NCBI GenBank assembly: GCA_937888725.1
Contig: CALARE010000008.1
Location: 1-9,507, forward strand
Direction: 5' to 3'
Length of the DNA stretch: 9,507 bases
Origin: an uncultured Alphaproteobacteria bacterium
GTDB lineage: Bacteria; Pseudomonadota; Alphaproteobacteria; CAAHEQ01; UBA3637
Shown here: positions 1 to 6,735 of the stretch, piece after piece
Layout of the letters: every line of letters starts with the position of its first letter
Position numbering within the stretch: position 1 is the first letter of the stretch
Made by a program: the position numbers and the translations under genes
Notes under the pieces: generated by a model
Seen by the model: the letters and a program-made list of their open reading frames with translations, nothing else
What the model was told of the DNA's origin: nothing
Database searches by the model: none

Positions 1-1441
1 ACTCTTGCAAATCAACTTTTCTCACAGAGGTTCTATCTGCTCCATAAGAGAGCAAAAGATTAATACCATCTTTATAATTTTCCTTGTAAGCGACATAAAG
101 GGGGGTTTGACCTTTTTTATTTTTATAATCTACATTCATCCCTAAGTTTAACATAAACTTCAGACTTTTTATGCATTTATTTTCAATAGCATAATCGAAT
201 AAAGTTTTTCCTTCACCATCAAAAGCATAAGGATTAATCCCTAGATGCGGCTTGTTCTCATTATTTTTAGTAAGGTAATACGTATCCAAACCTTGGTGTA
301 GAACACTTTCGAATGCTTGAACATTTTCAGATAGCACCGCTTGAATTAACCTATCATCTAAAAGAAACACATTTTTAGGAACAAACTTTTGAGGCTTATA
401 GTTTTCAAGAATATCCATCAATATATAATTGCCACTGTCTTCAGCAGCATCAAAAGCTGTTGAGCCATATTCATCTTGAATATTCTTATCAGCACCAGCA
501 TCTAACAAGAGCTTGACAGATGCTTCCATTTCATATCCTATTTCACAATCAGAACCACAAGCCTCCATCAAAGCTGTTTCATTACAGTTATTGCACTTAT
601 TCACATCAGCACCATATTGAAGCAACAAATGTATTGTTTTAGCACACCAGTTTTTTGAAGCTTCCATCAAAGCAGTAAAACCTTGATTATCTGACAAATT
701 AACATCAGCACCTCTTTTTAACAAAACCTCAACAACCTTTGCACAACCATAACTTGCAGCATATATAAGTGCTGTTTTGCCATCTTTTGTTTTGTCATTT
801 ACATCTTCAATCACTTTCGCAAAATTGACTGCAGCAGTATCATTTCCGGCAATAATAGCATCAACTAAAAAATATAATTGTGTCGTTGAATCAATAATTC
901 TATATTTTCCTGGAGTCCTTTCAGAAGGGACATAACCGTGTACCTGAAAGAAATATGATGAGGCTTGTTTGAGCACATCAGCAGCAGAAACACCCTTATT
1001 ATCTTTGAGCAAACAATCGCCACCATATTGATAAAATCCAGTTATCATTTTAAGTGTTTCTTCATGACCTTCTTTTACTAATATGTTTTCTAACTCATCA
1101 TATTTTGCATCAACAAAGTAGCGTAAAGCGGTTTTCCCTTCTATATCTTTTATATTTGGATTGGCACCATGGGTAAGCAACAGTTTTGCCATATAATTAT
1201 TGGAATTTTCTGTTGCCCACATAAGAGCTGTTTTACCATATTTATCTTGTGCATCAGGGTTAGCATTATTTTTTAATAACCACTCCACTATCTCTCCTTT
1301 ATGTTCTTTTGAAGCATAAACGATTAGAGGGGTTCCATCTTCATCCAGCATATTTAAATCCATATGCTGAACATCATACAGAGATTTTAACTTTTCTATA
1401 TCCCATCTTCTAACCAAATTAAAAATATCTCTATTTTCCAT
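1..1441 (-). CDS. Ankyrin-repeat protein, C-terminus cut by window edge
   Basis: An open frame of 480 codons runs from ATG at 1441 off the left edge with no stop. It contains about ten ankyrin-type units of roughly 33 residues, with signatures such as GKTALMWA, GKTALIYAAS and LLLTHGANPN. They lie at about residues 33-130, 219-345 and 365-475, with degenerate units between (about 131-218). The repeats end in recurrent GADVN or GANPN turns, so the array is genuine. A cysteine-rich stretch lies near residues 270-300 (NKCNNCNETA, CGSDCE). No signal peptide or membrane segment is visible at the N-terminus (MENRDIFNLVRRWDIEKL). The start is supported by AAGGAG at 1450-1455, 8 nt upstream, and a promoter at 1492-1520. 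Ankyrin arrays bind protein partners. In host-associated bacteria some are effectors, but nothing here shows secretion, and a cytoplasmic binding role is equally possible. The partner is unknown. Confidence 0.93.
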   Translation of the reverse strand, partial: MENRDIFNLVRRWDIEKLKSLYDVQHMDLNMLDEDGTPLIVYASKEHKGEIVEWLLKNNANPDAQDKYGKTALMWATENSNNYMAKLLLTHGANPNIKDIEGKTALRYFVDAKYDELENILVKEGHEETLKMITGFYQYGGDCLLKDNKGVSAADVLKQASSYFFQVHGYVPSERTPGKYRIIDSTTQLYFLVDAIIAGNDTAAVNFAKVIEDVNDKTKDGKTALIYAASYGCAKVVEVLLKRGADVNLSDNQGFTALMEASKNWCAKTIHLLLQYGADVNKCNNCNETALMEACGSDCEIGYEMEASVKLLLDAGADKNIQDEYGSTAFDAAEDSGNYILMDILENYKPQKFVPKNVFLLDDRLIQAVLSENVQAFESVLHQGLDTYYLTKNNENKPHLGINPYAFDGEGKTLFDYAIENKCIKSLKFMLNLGMNVDYKNKKGQTPLYVAYKENYKDGINLLLSYGADRTSVRKVDLQE

Positions 1442-1491
1442 CAATCCAGCTCCTTAATTTTCCAAACATCAAATCTCAAAAAGTGACATTC

Positions 1492-1520
1492 AATATAACA
1501 TAGATTTATTTATTTGTCAA
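1492..1520 (-). promoter_or_regulatory. Sigma70-type promoter of the ankyrin gene
   Basis: Read on the minus strand, a perfect -35 TTGACA (1515-1520) is followed after 17 nt by TATATT (1492-1497). Transcription would begin near 1485, giving a leader of about 44 nt that contains the AAGGAG ribosome binding site. The rest of 1521-1623 is very AT-rich and I see no gene or clear structure in it. Confidence 0.6.
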
Positions 1521-1623
1521 TTTATTTTTATAATATACAAAACAAATCAGAAATATATAAAAAAACACATACTATATACAAAATAAATGTATATATTATC
1601 CCTATATTATAGCTATTTTCTTT

Positions 1624-2027
1624 TTAAAATCTAAAATAAATAAAAGGGCTATAACTTGTTGCTGTTAAAAATATAACAGTCAACACGAGTAAACATAAAC
1701 AAAAAATATCCATTCCAATTTTTGTGAATGCGTTTTTATCAAAAAATAACCACAATTTTTGTCCCCATCCTAAGGAAAGGGAAACACCAATCACAAAAAT
1801 CATCCAACTGCCATATCAGAATATCCGCTAAAATCAAAATATATTTGTAAAGCATAAAAAATAATCCCTAAATGGAATCCGATCAGAAATATACTTTTCA
1901 AAAACTTCTCTATCATTTTGTCAGAGAACGATTTTCAATCAAACTATTTACCATAATCAACAAAACAGCCCAAATAAGCCAAAAATAAGAAGAAAATGGA
2001 ACAAAACAAAATTTGCCATTTTCTCAT
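1624..2027 (-). pseudogene. Decayed MBOAT O-acyltransferase (AlgI/DltB-like)
   Basis: This stretch has no long ORF, but its minus-strand frames hold recognisable fragments of a membrane-bound O-acyltransferase in the right order. The frame starting at ATG 1916 ends in LQIYFDFSGYSDMAVG (1850-1803), the hallmark of the AlgI/DltB/PatA group, and then hits TGA at 1802-1800. A different frame (1803-1624) reads a hydrophobic segment and ends SYSPFIYFRF-stop, the usual C-terminus of this family. A weaker N-terminal-like fragment, beginning SSYFWLIWAVLL, lies at 1993-1916 and ends at TGA 1915-1913. ATG 2027, preceded by AAGGGG, may be the original start (MRKWQILF), one frameshift away. The intact family is about 450-500 residues. 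Here roughly 150 residues between the GYSD motif and the C-terminus, including the catalytic histidine region, are gone. In the living family these proteins move acyl groups across the membrane onto exported polysaccharide or teichoic acid. No partner gene remains beside it. Confidence 0.75.
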
Positions 2028-2050
2028 ATCAAACCCCTTATTCTTATTGA

Positions 2051-2581
2051 TTAAAAACACCTTAAATAATCGACAAAATCTTGTTTATTTAATTCATATT
2101 TAATCGAGCCATTTTTTCTGTCTTTATATTTTTTTGACACACATTTTGAAGATGAAATTTCTTTAAAACCCAATTTTTCATAAACGTGTTGAGCTATTTT
2201 ATTCTTTTTTGCAACATTCACTTGCAATGTATTGTACACATTTTTATCAAACAAATCAGAAATTAAAAGACTTAAAAACTTTTTGCCAAATCCTTTATTA
2301 TGAAAAGAAAAATCACAAATTTTTATGCCAATTTCAGCACAATTATCGTTTTGTTTCTTATAATGCATTTCTCCAATCGGTTTTGCATCTACATCCATAA
2401 TAAAATGACAACATTCTGCATCTGTATCTTTTTTTATTAATGTGACAACTTCATCAACTTGCACCCCAACGCCATTTGGAAATCCAGCATGTGCCATCAC
2501 TTCACCATCATTCCACCAAGAAACAAGTTGCAAAGCATCTTCTACTTGAGCTTTTCTGAGTACTAAATTTTCAAATTGCAT
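2051..2581 (-). CDS. GNAT-family N-acetyltransferase (RimJ/RimL-like)
   Basis: The 176-residue protein fits a single GNAT domain. It opens with LVLRKAQVEDALQLVSWWND, typical of the Acetyltransf_3 (RimJ/RimL) group. Motif A, the acetyl-CoA pyrophosphate loop, is FHNKGFGKKFL at about 93-103. Motif B is NKIAQHVYEKLGFKEI at about 127-142. The family transfers acetyl from acetyl-CoA to an amine (protein N-terminus, small molecule or antibiotic). The substrate here cannot be deduced. I chose ATG 2581 over an in-frame GTG at 2593, because GGTGA at 2590-2594 lies 8 nt before that ATG, whereas the GTG overlaps this SD and has none of its own. A promoter lies at 2620-2649. The gene stands alone, with the MBOAT remnant downstream and a divergent gene upstream. 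Family assignment is secure; function is open. Confidence 0.9.
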   Translation of the reverse strand: MQFENLVLRKAQVEDALQLVSWWNDGEVMAHAGFPNGVGVQVDEVVTLIKKDTDAECCHFIMDVDAKPIGEMHYKKQNDNCAEIGIKICDFSFHNKGFGKKFLSLLISDLFDKNVYNTLQVNVAKKNKIAQHVYEKLGFKEISSSKCVSKKYKDRKNGSIKYELNKQDFVDYLRCF

Positions 2582-2619
2582 TGTTATTGTCACCCCGTCT
2601 ATCTATGTTTATGGAGGGT

Positions 2620-2649
2620 ATCATAATACAATATACTCAAAAAAATCAA
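2620..2649 (-). promoter_or_regulatory. Candidate promoter of the GNAT gene
   Basis: On the minus strand TTGATT (2644-2649) and TATGAT (2620-2625) are separated by 18 nt. The predicted start near 2613 leaves a leader of about 32 nt before ATG 2581. An overlapping TATTAT at 2623-2628 would give a spacer of only 15 nt. Confidence 0.4.
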
Positions 2650-2721
2650 GTTTTATTTACAAATTAGAACCTATTCATCTTTATAAAATTCTTGTTCTCT
2701 TTTAAAATAAATATTAACGCC

Positions 2722-2727
2722 TATATA
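2722..2727 (+). promoter_or_regulatory. -10 element placing transcription start at the ATG
   Basis: TATATA sits 6 nt before ATG 2734, so RNA synthesis would begin at or very near the start codon. No SD is visible in 2700-2733, and an in-frame TAA (2731-2733) directly precedes the ATG. The combination suggests a leaderless mRNA. The -35 element is not convincing: TTGTTC at 2692-2697 is too far away. Confidence 0.3.
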
Positions 2728-2733
2728 TGTTAA

Positions 2734-3228
2734 ATGAAAATATTTGTTCATGACAAAATGCAACAAGGCTACAGTTATTTGCTAACCGAAAAAATGGGGC
2801 AGAATTTCAACCCATTGTTCCAACCATTCCTTACACCAAAAGAAATGTTGGCGTTTGGTGTTTTTGAAGGAAAATATTTAAATGATTGCCAAAATGAATT
2901 TCCATCTGATTGGTTCAAAAATGCTAAATTATCAACACATCCAGATATTAACTGTAATTATTTTAAAATAAAATCACGCCAAAGTTTAATAATTTGGAAA
3001 CAAAAAGGCTGGATTATTGAACCAGATATACGAGGTTGGTTTCAATGGTATTGCCGATATTATATGGGCAGACGAATCCCTAAAATTGATATCATTCAAA
3101 TTAACAGGTGGCGTTCTTTTAAAAGACATCAAGCTCAAATAGAAAAAAATTGCTTCCCTTACGACCTTTCTTGTAGACAAAAACAACGTCAAGCCCTTTT
3201 ACAATGGGCCTATAATCCTTTTATTTAA
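2734..3228 (+). CDS. Conserved protein of unknown function, Trp/Arg-rich
   Basis: This 164-residue soluble protein has no signal peptide or membrane helix. It is dense in aromatic and basic residues: LTPKEMLAFGVFEGKY (33-48), EFPSDWF (55-61), a KGWI block (91-94), RGWFQWYCRYYMGRR (100-114), RWRSFKRHQAQIEKNC (125-140) and CRQKQRQALLQWAY (147-160). I remember closely similar sequences (CRYY-x-GRR, RH-x-AQI, QRQALLQWAY) as an uncharacterised family found in varied bacteria and in some eukaryotes, but I know no function for it. The strong conservation of W, R, C and H suggests a catalytic or nucleic-acid-binding role, which is inference only. An in-frame TAA just upstream makes ATG 2734 the furthest possible start, although it lacks an SD. 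The gene converges on nrtR, and the two stop codons share TTAA (3225-3228). Confidence 0.8.
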   Translation: MKIFVHDKMQQGYSYLLTEKMGQNFNPLFQPFLTPKEMLAFGVFEGKYLNDCQNEFPSDWFKNAKLSTHPDINCNYFKIKSRQSLIIWKQKGWIIEPDIRGWFQWYCRYYMGRRIPKIDIIQINRWRSFKRHQAQIEKNCFPYDLSCRQKQRQALLQWAYNPFI

Positions 3229-3989
3229 ATCTTTTTATATTTATAAAGAGCCGAGGGTCTATGCCCACTTCCTGAGGTAAAATTACCTGTTTCTTCAACT
3301 TGTGATTTAATAACACGACGGAATGCGGGGGCTAATAATTTTTTACCCAAAATTGCTTCATATACATTTTGAAGTTCTGTCAATGTAAATTCATTTGGAA
3401 CAAGATGAAAGGCTAAATCTGTATATTCGATTTTATTTTTTAACCGTTCTAACCCAACTTTAATAATCTTTGTATGGTCAAAAGCCAAAGCATTTGGATC
3501 AAGTAAATCCATCTCTATCAATGGATTATTTTCATTTTGCAAAACAAGCATCCCCTCTTTTCTAATGATATTAAACCAATTATCTGCCTGTTGTAAAGGA
3601 AGTGGCAAATCTGAACGATTTATCAATGCCATATATGAAATAGAAATAATCCGTGTTCTTGGATCACGATTCACATCACCAAATGTATAAAGTTGTTCTA
3701 AATAAAGGTTATCAATATGAATTTTTTGTTTTAAAACTCGTTTAGCCGTTTCTTCAGGCGATTCGTTTGGTGCAATAAAACCGCCAGCTAAGCTCCACAT
3801 ATCTTTAAAAGGAAATTGGTCGCGACTCGTCAAAAAAACACTCATAATTTTTTCAGGTAATTTTCTATAATTATCTGTTTTTAAATCAGAAATACTAAAA
3901 ACAAGTAAATCCGTTGCAACTGATAATTTTTCATAAATAGATGAATCATATGCTTTTAAAAATGCTTTTTCTTCACGACTTTGAAACAT
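3225..3989 (-). CDS. nrtR: NrtR, Nudix-related repressor of NAD metabolism
   Basis: The 254-residue protein has the two-part NrtR layout. A Nudix-like domain spans about 20-175 and a C-terminal winged helix about 198-250: FTLTELQNVYEAILGKKLL, then a conserved ETG and GHRPSALYK end. The Nudix box begins at G70 and keeps E76 and R84, but the catalytic positions are lost: V85, Q88 and K89 replace the glutamates and H91 the glycine. This fits a domain that binds ADP-ribose-type ligands without hydrolysing them, as known for several NrtR proteins. Its divergent position beside pncA-nadM-pncB-nadE makes these its likely targets. ATG 3989 is preferred over the longer frame from 4040: AGAGG lies about 7 nt before it, and the predicted nrtR transcription start (near 4023) lies downstream of 4040. 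The protein probably represses its own promoter too, since a palindrome covers the -35 region. Confidence 0.92.
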   Translation of the reverse strand: MFQSREEKAFLKAYDSSIYEKLSVATDLLVFSISDLKTDNYRKLPEKIMSVFLTSRDQFPFKDMWSLAGGFIAPNESPEETAKRVLKQKIHIDNLYLEQLYTFGDVNRDPRTRIISISYMALINRSDLPLPLQQADNWFNIIRKEGMLVLQNENNPLIEMDLLDPNALAFDHTKIIKVGLERLKNKIEYTDLAFHLVPNEFTLTELQNVYEAILGKKLLAPAFRRVIKSQVEETGNFTSGSGHRPSALYKYKKI

Positions 3990-4030
3990 AAATAACCTCT
4001 TTTTTTTATTTTTTTGATAAAAACAAAGTG

Positions 4031-4059
4031 ATAATAACATATTGTTTTTTAAATAACAA
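4031..4059 (-). promoter_or_regulatory. Promoter of nrtR
   Basis: On the minus strand TTGTTA (4054-4059) and TATTAT (4031-4036) are spaced by 17 nt. Transcription would start near 4023, about 34 nt before the ATG at 3989. The -35 element lies inside the 20-bp palindrome at 4041-4060. Confidence 0.55.
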
Positions 4060-4060
4060 T
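4041..4060. promoter_or_regulatory. Candidate NrtR operator in the nrtR promoter
   Basis: ATTGTTTTTTAAATAACAAT is an inverted repeat with arms ATTGTT and AACAAT. It differs from its own reverse complement at only one symmetric pair of positions. It covers the -35 element and most of the spacer of the nrtR promoter, so a bound repressor would block polymerase. It shares ATTGTTA (here on the minus strand) with the second site at 4138-4150. Assignment to NrtR is inferred from position. Confidence 0.45.
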
Positions 4061-4105
4061 CCTTTTTTAGGGCTTTTCACAAAATAAAACCACACAAAAA
4101 AGTGC

Positions 4106-4134
4106 TTGACATGTTTTTACTTTTATGATAATAA
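4106..4134 (+). promoter_or_regulatory. Promoter of the NAD salvage operon
   Basis: A perfect -35 TTGACA (4106-4111) is followed after 17 nt by TAATAA (4129-4134). The start point would be near 4141, leaving a leader of roughly 38 nt that contains AAGGAG (4167-4172). The candidate operator at 4140-4150 lies directly on the start site. Confidence 0.6.
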
Positions 4135-4139
4135 TAAAT

Positions 4140-4150
4140 TGTTAATAACA
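4140..4150. promoter_or_regulatory. Candidate NrtR operator at the operon start site
   Basis: TGTTAATAACA is an 11-bp palindrome with arms TGTTA and TAACA around a central A. It overlaps the predicted transcription start of pncA. The half-site AATAACA occurs four times on the plus strand of this short intergenic region (4033-4039, 4052-4058, 4144-4150, 4158-4164), which suggests a repeated recognition element. Confidence 0.4.
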
Positions 4151-4178
4151 GATAAAGAATAACAAAAAGGAGTTAGGT

Positions 4179-4796
4179 ATGACAAAAAAATTAACTTTAA
4201 ACCTAATCGATTTTCAAAATGACTTTGTTTTTCCAGATGGTGCATTAACCTTTGACAATGGCAAAGGCGATATATCACTTATTAAACGAGTGGAAAGATT
4301 TTTAATGCAAATGCCTAATAACCTTTTTGCATCGGCCATTGTTACTTATGATACACATCATCTAGATACTTATTTTCAAACTGAGGAAAGCAAAACCTTT
4401 CCCCCACACTGTCTAGAGGGTGAAAAAGGATGGTGTTTAGCAGTTAATCCTGACTATATTCATTTTAAAATACCGATCATTCAAAACCTTAAAAAATCAA
4501 CATATGACATGTGGGCAAACAGCATTGATACCGTTAGCCAAACAATCATAAATCAAACAGATGAAGTCGTTCTATTCGGTGTTGCCTCTGATATTTGCAA
4601 CAAAGCCGCTTTACTTGGTTGGATAAAACAAGATGTTAAAGTTACCATACTAAAAGATTTAACCAGAGGTATTTTTAAACAAACAGATGAGGTGCTTAAA
4701 GAACCCCCATTTGCCACAGCTGTTGCAAATGGTAAAATCAAAACAATGACAGCCCAAGCATTTTTACATCAACAAAAACAAAGGAGTCGAGCATGA
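4179..4796 (+). CDS. pncA: Nicotinamidase
   Basis: This 205-residue cysteine hydrolase (isochorismatase fold) deamidates nicotinamide to nicotinate and ammonia, the entry step of salvage. Catalytic D11 lies in LIDFQNDF. A lysine, probably K106, lies in LKKSTYDMW. The nucleophile C140 lies in GVASDICNKAALLGW. D58 and H60 in TYDTHHLD, with H77 in TFPPHCLEGEKGW, match the metal-binding and PpHC regions of nicotinamidases. Length is normal for the family (about 180-215). The start is fixed by AAGGAG (4167-4172), 6 nt before the ATG. It is the first gene of a four-gene operon whose other members use its product. Its TGA overlaps the next ATG as ATGA. Other isochorismatase-family hydrolases are possible by fold alone, but the motifs and context favour PncA. 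Confidence 0.93.
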   Translation: MTKKLTLNLIDFQNDFVFPDGALTFDNGKGDISLIKRVERFLMQMPNNLFASAIVTYDTHHLDTYFQTEESKTFPPHCLEGEKGWCLAVNPDYIHFKIPIIQNLKKSTYDMWANSIDTVSQTIINQTDEVVLFGVASDICNKAALLGWIKQDVKVTILKDLTRGIFKQTDEVLKEPPFATAVANGKIKTMTAQAFLHQQKQRSRA

Positions 4797-5257
4797 AAAT
4801 TGGCGTTGCAGTAATGCGTTTACAACCCCTTCATAAAGGACACAAAAAAATCATTGATAAAATGCTACAAGAGAATGAAAAATCTATTTTGTTCATTGGC
4901 TCAAAAGACTTGGTAGATGAAAAAAATCCTTATTCTTTTAAAGAAAGATTACACATGGTAAACACGCTTTATAAAGAGCAAATCAATAATGGTTCTCTCA
5001 TTGTTCAAGGAATTAATGATATCCATAATCCACCACAATGGGCAAATTATATTAAAACACATTTACCACTCCCTGCAAATCGCTATTATTGCGGTACTGG
5101 ACAAGATGCTCCTTTGTTCAAAAAAGAGGGATTTATACCCGTTATTATTAACAGACAAGAACTTAATATTTCAGGAACGCAAATACGATTAAAATTAAAA
5201 AACAATGATCAAAGTTGGAAACAAGATATTCCTGCCCAAATCCATCATCTTATTTAA
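4793..5257 (+). CDS. nadM: Nicotinamide/nicotinate mononucleotide adenylyltransferase, NadM-type
   Basis: The 154-residue protein is a nucleotidyltransferase of the HxGH superfamily. The N-terminal MRLQPLHKGHKKII carries HKGH (14-17), which binds ATP phosphates. NPYSFKERLHMV (45-56) matches the conserved region of NadM/NadR-type enzymes. CGTGQDAPLF (100-109) and the C-terminal ISGTQIR (126-132, the SxTxxR-like motif) complete the signature. It transfers AMP from ATP to nicotinate or nicotinamide mononucleotide. It is shorter than bacterial NadD and resembles the small archaeal-type NadM, which in some bacteria and phages is fused to a Nudix domain; no fusion is present here. The start overlaps the pncA stop (ATGA) and has AAGGAG at 4781-4786, so translation is coupled. 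In this operon its likely substrate is the nicotinate mononucleotide made by PncB, but many NadM enzymes accept both nucleotides. Confidence 0.88.
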   Translation: MKIGVAVMRLQPLHKGHKKIIDKMLQENEKSILFIGSKDLVDEKNPYSFKERLHMVNTLYKEQINNGSLIVQGINDIHNPPQWANYIKTHLPLPANRYYCGTGQDAPLFKKEGFIPVIINRQELNISGTQIRLKLKNNDQSWKQDIPAQIHHLI

Positions 5258-5268
5258 CAGGAGGCAAC

Positions 5269-6735
5269 ATGAAAAGAAATCAATTTTCACCACTTTATTG
5301 TGATTTATACCACCTAACAATGGCACAAGCGATGTTTGATGATAATTCTCATAACACACAAGAAACATTTGAAATGTTTGTTAGGAAAAACCCTTTTAAC
5401 GGATCTTATTTGTTAGTTGCAGGACTAGGCGAAGTACTCAACTGGTTAAATAATTGGCACTATTCAAATGAGGATATCTCTTACTTAAAAAGTATCGGAT
5501 TTAAGGACAATTTTTTAAAAATGCTACAACATTCAAAACTTGAAATTAGTATGAAAGCCTTTCGTGAAGGGGAAATTGCCTTTCCAAATGAACCGATTGT
5601 GCAAGTAAGTGGTCCTGCTTGGCAAGTCTTAATGGTTGAGGCAGGCATTTTAAACATCATTAATGCCCAAAGTCTTTTTGCAACAAAGGCAAGCCGAATT
5701 GCTCTAGCATCAAGATGTGATGGCAAGAAAAGAACTCTTTTAGAAATGGGACTAAGAAGGGCTCAAGACACACAGGGATTTACCCCAACAAGGGCGGCTT
5801 TTATTGGCGGAATTGATGCCACGTCAAATGTCGAAGCTGCAAAATATTATAATATTCCTGTTTCGGGAACAATGGCTCATTGCTTTATTATGCGAGAAGA
5901 AAACGAAGTCACCGCTTTTAAAAAATATATTAAATCATTCCCCGAAAAAGCCAGCGTTCTTATTGACACATATGATACGATTCAAGGTGTTAAAAATGCT
6001 ATTCAAGCATCAAAAGAAGTTGGTGTTGAGCTTAAAAGTGTACGTCTAGATTCGGGTGATTTAGCTTATCTTTCAAAAAAAGTAAGAAAAATATTAGATG
6101 CTAATGGATGCAAAAATACAAAAATAACAGCGTCTAATGACTTAGATGAGTACACTATCCAAAGTTTGATTTTAGAACAGCAAGCACCCATTGATATTTT
6201 TGGTGTGGGAACTATGCTTGTCACTGCTTATGATCAAGCCGCTCTGGGCGGTGTTTATAAACTAAAAAAAACAAATAATCGTGATGTGATAAAAGTTTCT
6301 GAACATAGTATTAAAACAACAATCCCTGGGGCGACTGATGTCATTAGATTGATTGATGATAATAATAAATATGCTGGGGACATTATCTGCCAAGATGGGC
6401 ACCACTTTTTAAATAATGATTCGCTCAGAAAAAATATTTTTTCAATTTCATTAACAACTGAAGAAAAAAGAACCTTTTTAAAAGGGAAAAAAGCTTTTCG
6501 ACCAATGATAGAGGTTATTCATAATGGAAAGATTAATCAAACAGAAATGACAAGAGATTTAAGAGAAATTAAAAACAATGCCTCACAAAACTTAAATAGA
6601 CTAGACAAATCTCATTTAAGATTAAAATCCCCACATGCCTATGTTGCAGGATTAGAACAATCTTTATTGAATAAACGAAACCGCTTAAGACAACTTGCAC
6701 AAAAAAAGAAAGGAGAACATCAAAATGGAAATTAA
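5269..6735 (+). CDS. pncB: Nicotinate phosphoribosyltransferase
   Basis: The 488-residue enzyme joins nicotinate to PRPP, with ATP coupling, to give nicotinate mononucleotide. It begins with SPLYCDLYHLTMAQAMF, the classical N-terminus of the family. GLRRAQDT (161-168) and IGGIDATSNV (179-188) follow. SGTMAHCFIM (199-208) includes the active-site histidine region, LIDTYDTIQG (231-240) comes next, and VRLDSGDL (258-265) binds phosphoribosyl phosphate. The arrangement matches the long-form NAPRTase rather than nicotinamide phosphoribosyltransferase. I chose ATG 5269 because AGGAGG (5259-5264) lies just before it. A longer frame from 5215 would run through the end of nadM without support. The C-terminus (about 440-488) is rich in K, R, N and Q and probably flexible. 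It overlaps the start of nadE by 11 bp. Confidence 0.95.
   Translation: MKRNQFSPLYCDLYHLTMAQAMFDDNSHNTQETFEMFVRKNPFNGSYLLVAGLGEVLNWLNNWHYSNEDISYLKSIGFKDNFLKMLQHSKLEISMKAFREGEIAFPNEPIVQVSGPAWQVLMVEAGILNIINAQSLFATKASRIALASRCDGKKRTLLEMGLRRAQDTQGFTPTRAAFIGGIDATSNVEAAKYYNIPVSGTMAHCFIMREENEVTAFKKYIKSFPEKASVLIDTYDTIQGVKNAIQASKEVGVELKSVRLDSGDLAYLSKKVRKILDANGCKNTKITASNDLDEYTIQSLILEQQAPIDIFGVGTMLVTAYDQAALGGVYKLKKTNNRDVIKVSEHSIKTTIPGATDVIRLIDDNNKYAGDIICQDGHHFLNNDSLRKNIFSISLTTEEKRTFLKGKKAFRPMIEVIHNGKINQTEMTRDLREIKNNASQNLNRLDKSHLRLKSPHAYVAGLEQSLLNKRNRLRQLAQKKKGEHQNGN

Noticed and set aside
2209..2400. Plus-strand frame opposite the GNAT gene
   Set aside because: It is antisense to a well-supported GNAT domain, lacks an SD and shows no recognisable domain. 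The same applies to the frames opposite or inside pncA, pncB and the 2734 gene.
2582..2593. GTG 2593 as start of the GNAT gene
   Set aside because: The GTG overlaps the GGTGA that serves as SD for ATG 2581 and has no SD of its own.
3990..4040. Longer start (ATG 4040) for NrtR
   Set aside because: The predicted promoter would start RNA near 4023, downstream of that ATG. ATG 3989 has AGAGG at proper spacing and fits the usual NrtR N-terminus.
5215..5268. Upstream extension of pncB
   Set aside because: It lies inside nadM in another frame. AGGAGG at 5259-5264 marks ATG 5269, whose product begins with the family signature.
6695..6724. Upstream extension of nadE
   Set aside because: The added residues come from the end of pncB in another frame. 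AAGGAG at 6710-6715 lies downstream of that ATG and serves ATG 6725.
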